A stretch of DNA of 64,000 bases. Source: Megalobrama amblycephala. Its lineage: Eukaryota; Chordata; Actinopteri; Cypriniformes; Xenocyprididae. The position numbers and the translations under genes are program-made. Location of the stretch: contig NC_063062.1 of NCBI RefSeq assembly GCF_018812025.1, positions 1,035,754-1,099,753 on the forward strand. Direction: 5' to 3'. The stretch's first letter is position 1; every line of letters starts with the position of its first letter. The notes under the pieces are model-generated. The model made no database searches, was not told the DNA's origin, and worked only from the letters and a program-made list of their open reading frames with translations. Below are positions 59,749 through 64,000 of the stretch, one piece after another.

Positions 59749-60651
59749 TGGCACAAAAACATATATTTTTATGCAATATTTAATATATATACAAATTTCA
59801 TAATATATTATAAATATAATCAATTTATATATTATATACTTTTTTTGGCACAAAAATACATACTGTATAATATATTACAAGAAAAATTATTTTATAGTAT
59901 ACAATATAATATATTTTTATTAGCAATATTTAATATTATTTTGTGTATGTATGTATATACCCCCCCCCCCCCCCCAAAAAAAAAAAGTGATTTAAAATGT
60001 TTTTTATATATATTAAATATGAAATGTTGGATTGAAAATCTGAGGTGTGTGTCGTGTCAGGTGTGTACGTGATGTTCTAGAAGAGCGAGATGCTTCCCTC
60101 TGGATCTCAGAGTGCTAATGAGAGCAGGTGACCAGCGGCACCAGGGGACGCGGCCGAACACCGCGCCGCCCGCCCGACTGACGCACAGAGACGAAAATAA
60201 ACCTCTGTGCCGTCAGGTGAATCTCTGTCTCGCTGTCTGTGGAGTCTGTGATCCTGTGGCATTTCCCAGAGGGCTGATACACCAACTCAAGCAAGTGCTG
60301 AGAATAAAAACACACGAAAAATTACAGCCTCGTAAAAATAGCACAACGCTGACCTACAGCAAGAGAGAGGATAATGACAGTGTGTTTGATCAATAGTGAC
60401 TGGCCGACTGCAGCACACACTCCCTGTCTGACCGTCTCTGATCACTTAGAGCTGTGTAACCTTTAGAATAATCACACCCTCTCATTCTGTCACTTCCATC
60501 CTTTGTTCCAAACCATAGTGAGATGCTGCGCTGTCTACTGTCTGCACAGGCGACTACTAACACTGTACTAACCACCAACAAATCTTTTATGTGACTCTCT
60601 TGGAACACTTTATATAGGCAACAACTCACATGAAGTGCAGGAGAGGCTTCA

Positions 60652-62417
60652 CTCTAAAAAATGCTGGGTTAAAAAAAAAGTTGGGTTGAAAATGGACAAA
60701 CCCAGCAATTGGGTGGTTTTAACCCAAAGAATTGGTCGTTTTAACCCAGCGATTGGGTGGTTTTAACCCAGCGATTGGGTTGTTTTAACCCAGCAATTAG
60801 GTTGTTTAACCAAGCAATTTGATTGTTTTAACCAAGAGAATGGGTTGTTTTAACCCAGCAATTGGGTTTTTTAGCCCAGTGATTGGGGTTTTTTAACCAA
60901 GAGAAGGGGTTGGGTTGTTTTAACCCAGCGATTGGGTGGTTTTAACCCAGCTATTGGGTGGTTTTAACCCAGCGATTGGGTTGTTTTAACCCAGCAATTA
61001 GGTTGTTTAACCAAGCGATTGGATTGTTTTAACCAAGAGAATGGGTTGTTTTAACCCAGCAATTGGGTTTTTTAGCCCAGTGATTGGGGTTTTTTAACCA
61101 AGAGAAGGGGTTGGGTTGTTTTAACCCAGCGATTGGGTGGTTTTAACCCAGCTATTGGGTGGTTTTAACCCAGCGATTGGGTTGTTTTAACCCAGCAATT
61201 AGGTCATTTAACCAAGCGATTGGATTGTTTTAACCAAGAGAATGGGTTGTTTTAACCCAGCGATTGGGTTGTTTTAACCCAGCAATTGGGTTGTTTAACC
61301 AAGCGATTGGATTGTTTTAACCAAGAGAATGGGTTGTTTTAACCCAGCAATTGGGTTTTTTAGCCCAGTGATTGGGGTTTTTTAACCAAGAGAAGGGGTT
61401 GGGTTGTTTTAACCCAGCGATTGGGTGGTTTTAACCCAGCTATTGGGTGGTTTTAACCCAGCGATTGGGTTGTTTTAACCCAGCAATTAGGTCATTTAAC
61501 CAAGCGATTGGATTGTTTTAACCAAGAGAATGGGTTGTTTTAACCCAGCGATTGGGTTGTTTTAACCCAGCAATTGGGTTGTTTAACCAAGCGATTGGAT
61601 TGTTTTAACCCAGCAATTAGGTCATTTAACCAAGCGATTGGATTGTTTTAACCAAGAGAATGGGTTGTTTTAACCCAGCGATTGGGTTGTTTTAACCCAG
61701 CAATTGGGTTGTTTAACCAAGCGATTGGATTGTTTTAACCCAGCAATTAGGTCATTTAACCAAGCGATTGCATTGTTTTAACCAAGAGAATGGGTTGTTT
61801 TAACCCAGCGATTGGATTGTTTTAACCAAGAGAATGGATTGTTTTAACCAAGCGATTGGATTGTTTTAACCAAGAGAATGGGTTGTTTTAACCCAGCGAT
61901 TGGGTTGTTTTAACCCAGCAATTGGGTTTTTTTAGCCCAGTGATTGGGGTGTTTTAACCAAGAGAAGGGGTTGGGTTGTTTTAACCTAGCGATTGGGTTG
62001 TTTTAACCCAGCTATTGGGTTGTTTTAACCCAGCAATTGGGTTGTTTAACCAAGCGATTGGATTGTTTTAACCCAATGATTGGATTGTTTTAACCAAGAG
62101 AATGGGTTGTTTTAATCCAGCGATTGCGTGGTTTTAACCCAGCAATGGGGTTGTTTTAGCCCAGCGATTGGGGTGTTTTAACCAAGAGAATGGGTTGGGT
62201 TATTTTAACCCAGCGAATGGGTTGTTGGGTTAAATGTTTTAGGTTTTGTTTTAAGCAAGCAATACAGTACTTTTTAAACAATAGTTGAGTCAAATAAAAT
62301 AAACCCAGCAAGTTTGGTCAAACATTTTACCCAACCGCTGGGTTAAAACAACCCAATTGCTGGGTTTGTCTATTTTCAACCCAAATTGGGTTGTTTTAAC
62401 CCAGCATTTTTTAGATT
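60652..62417. mobile_element. Third expanded AACCCAGC element, 22-bp array with higher-order units
   Basis: Left end CACTCTAAAAAATGCTGGGT at 60652 and right end AACCCAGCATTTTTTAGATT at 62399-62415. The array (about 60690-62240) is built mainly of 22-bp units alternating AACCCAGC and AACCAAGAGA/AACCAAGCG variants. A block marked by AAGAGAAGGGGTTGGGTTG recurs near 60896, 61097, 61388 and 61963. The 28-bp ATATGGACAAACC unit, dominant in the other two arrays, is absent. Confidence 0.88.
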
Positions 62418-63248
62418 GTATGAATTTAGTTATAAATTAGTTATATTTAGTTATCTACTTCTCGAATCTACTTCTAGTAAAAATCATAAAGTTTGTCTAT
62501 TTGATGATTTATTCACATGCACAAACTATCAAATCCCGTCCCTTCTGTTCAAACACGTTACTCTTCCATCTATAACCCTGTGAGCTTCTCATCTCACACA
62601 GCCTGTTGTGTTTTTCCATCTCCTATTTTCAAACCAGCAGTTTTTTGTAAATTTTTAGAGCTTCTGTGAATCTGCAGGTCTGGACGACGCTTTTCACCGA
62701 AGGGGTCACGCACATCCGAGAGAGAAGAGAGAAGACGAGGAAGCAACTGGTGCGACGCAACAGAATCCAGACTCTTGTGCATCTGAATCTTTTTTAAATC
62801 TCAGTCATGTTTACTTTAACATCTGTGCTCGTCAAGGCCTTTATCATCTGTGAACGTCAACACGTTTTAATGAGAGGTTTCCCGTAGCAACAAGCGCGCT
62901 GTCAGACGACGATATGATGAGCCTCTCTGAGCAAGAGATAAAGATAACAATAATAATAGAAACAGAAAGTCAAACTGCAGACAGGCAGAAAAGAAACACG
63001 CTGATCACTTTATATGATACGTTACATTGTCAGGAAGCTTCAGTATGACAAACATGTCTGATGCTATTGTCTGAATCTTTATGAAGTTCCACAAATAACT
63101 TCATTAACTAGTTCTTCAGAAAAAGCAGCATTTGTAAACCCTTTTCTTTGCATCATGTACACCCACAGCATCATCAATATGGCTCAAGTGCCACTTTATC
63201 AACACCAAAACAGTAATATACTAAATATATAATTTAACATGATCATTA
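62418..63248. other. chst8 upstream intron, nothing recognised
   Basis: Balanced composition around 62600-62950, no splice-bounded exon supported. Confidence 0.4.
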
Positions 63249-63253
63249 ATATA

Positions 63254-63312
<59 letters not shown>
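63249..63312. repeat. Compound (TA)n(TGTA)n(TA)n repeat
   Basis: TGTA units between two TA runs. Confidence 0.92.
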
Positions 63313-63316
<4 letters not shown>

Positions 63317-63912
63317 AAATCATACAAATAATGCTTAAAATGATTAAACTATGTTATTAAATTATAAAAGACATATACACACACACATAAATATATTAAA
63401 CTAATAATAATTAATAATTTAATATTTTTTATATAAAATATGTATCACAGAAAAGTACCAAGGAAAATCAAAATGATCTGTGGCTGAGAATCACAATAAA
63501 AACAAAGACATTTTATGACTTTAGAGGACATCTGACGACTCTATTTGAATACTAAAACCGCTTATAAATCTCTCTCTCCGAACCTGCAACTTAAAGTTTC
63601 TTTTTTTCTTTGTTTTTTTTTTTTCAGATTCTTGCACTTGACAAGAGACAAAATCCATGAAGTTGAGATGCTTGTGTGTGTAAGAGTTTGAAGGGAAAGC
63701 GTGTGTGTGTGTGTGTTTAGCGGTTTGCCAAACCCAGTGATACGTGAATGCTTACAGAGCCTTAGGGGAGAAAAACAGACACAGAGTCGCAGAGCACAGG
63801 CTGAGAGACAGACAGAACGAAGAGAGACGCCGTCCAGGTACTGCAAACTACCAAAGATTTTTTCTTCAGGCACAAGAGTCCACAAAAGTGGAGCTGGACT
63901 CCAGAGAACTTG

Positions 63913-63914
<2 letters not shown>

Positions 63915-63986
<72 letters not shown>
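63915..63986. repeat. (GT)n microsatellite
   Basis: About 35 units near the right edge; a shorter (GT)n is at 63697-63716. Confidence 0.98.
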
Positions 63987-63987
<1 letters not shown>

Positions 63988-64000
63988 AGCTGTGATGTTG

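Noticed and set aside
55894..64000. Search for the chst8 membrane-anchor exon
   Set aside because: No minus-strand frame with a Met, a hydrophobic anchor and a suitable donor was seen; the exon is probably beyond the right edge.

Overview
The window is vertebrate nuclear DNA, most likely from a cyprinid-type teleost. Exons are split by long introns with GT/AG borders. Dinucleotide and tetranucleotide runs are frequent. Most of the non-coding sequence consists of short palindromic non-autonomous DNA transposons plus one near-intact Tc1/mariner element. No bacterial-style genes, CRISPR array, tRNA or rRNA gene was recognised. Species and paralogue (a or b copy) cannot be fixed from the sequence alone.

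Two host genes are present, both on the minus strand. (1) kctd15: three coding exons (24349-24174, 15863-15719, 7596-7291) encode about the first 205 residues. A probable 5' exon ends at 26724 inside a CpG-rich stretch (about 26.1-27.7 kb), and the last coding exon lies off the left edge. (2) chst8: the large catalytic exon is 50048-48936, preceded by a 35-nt exon at 53391-53357. The membrane-anchor exon lies beyond the right edge. The human CHST8-KCTD15 pair at 19q13 has the same tandem order and orientation, so this is conserved synteny. The two proteins have no known joint pathway: KCTD15 is a BTB-domain repressor of AP-2 activity in neural crest, and CHST8 is a Golgi GalNAc-4-O-sulfotransferase.

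Layout: 1-7.3 kb, last kctd15 intron in view, with several repeats and a hAT-like element. 7.6-24 kb, two 8-kb introns with a 0.8-kb tandem repeat, a perfect 33-bp hairpin and arrays of a GTTAACTCTGAAATCAT palindrome. 26-27.7 kb, promoter region. 28-48.9 kb, intergenic, holding two expanded arrays of the AACCCAGC element, a TCATAATTATGACA-rich element, the Tc1 element and a 6-kb, 51-bp-unit minisatellite. 48.9-53.4 kb, chst8. 53.4-64 kb, chst8 upstream intron with a further MITE-internal array and a third expanded AACCCAGC element.

The most striking pattern is that several unrelated palindromic MITE families each carry an internal tandem array that has grown inside the element. The extreme case is 40528-46498: about 117 uninterrupted 51-bp units, all in register, flanked by a perfect 39-bp inverted repeat and leaving a 2045-codon open frame by arithmetic rather than by evident selection.
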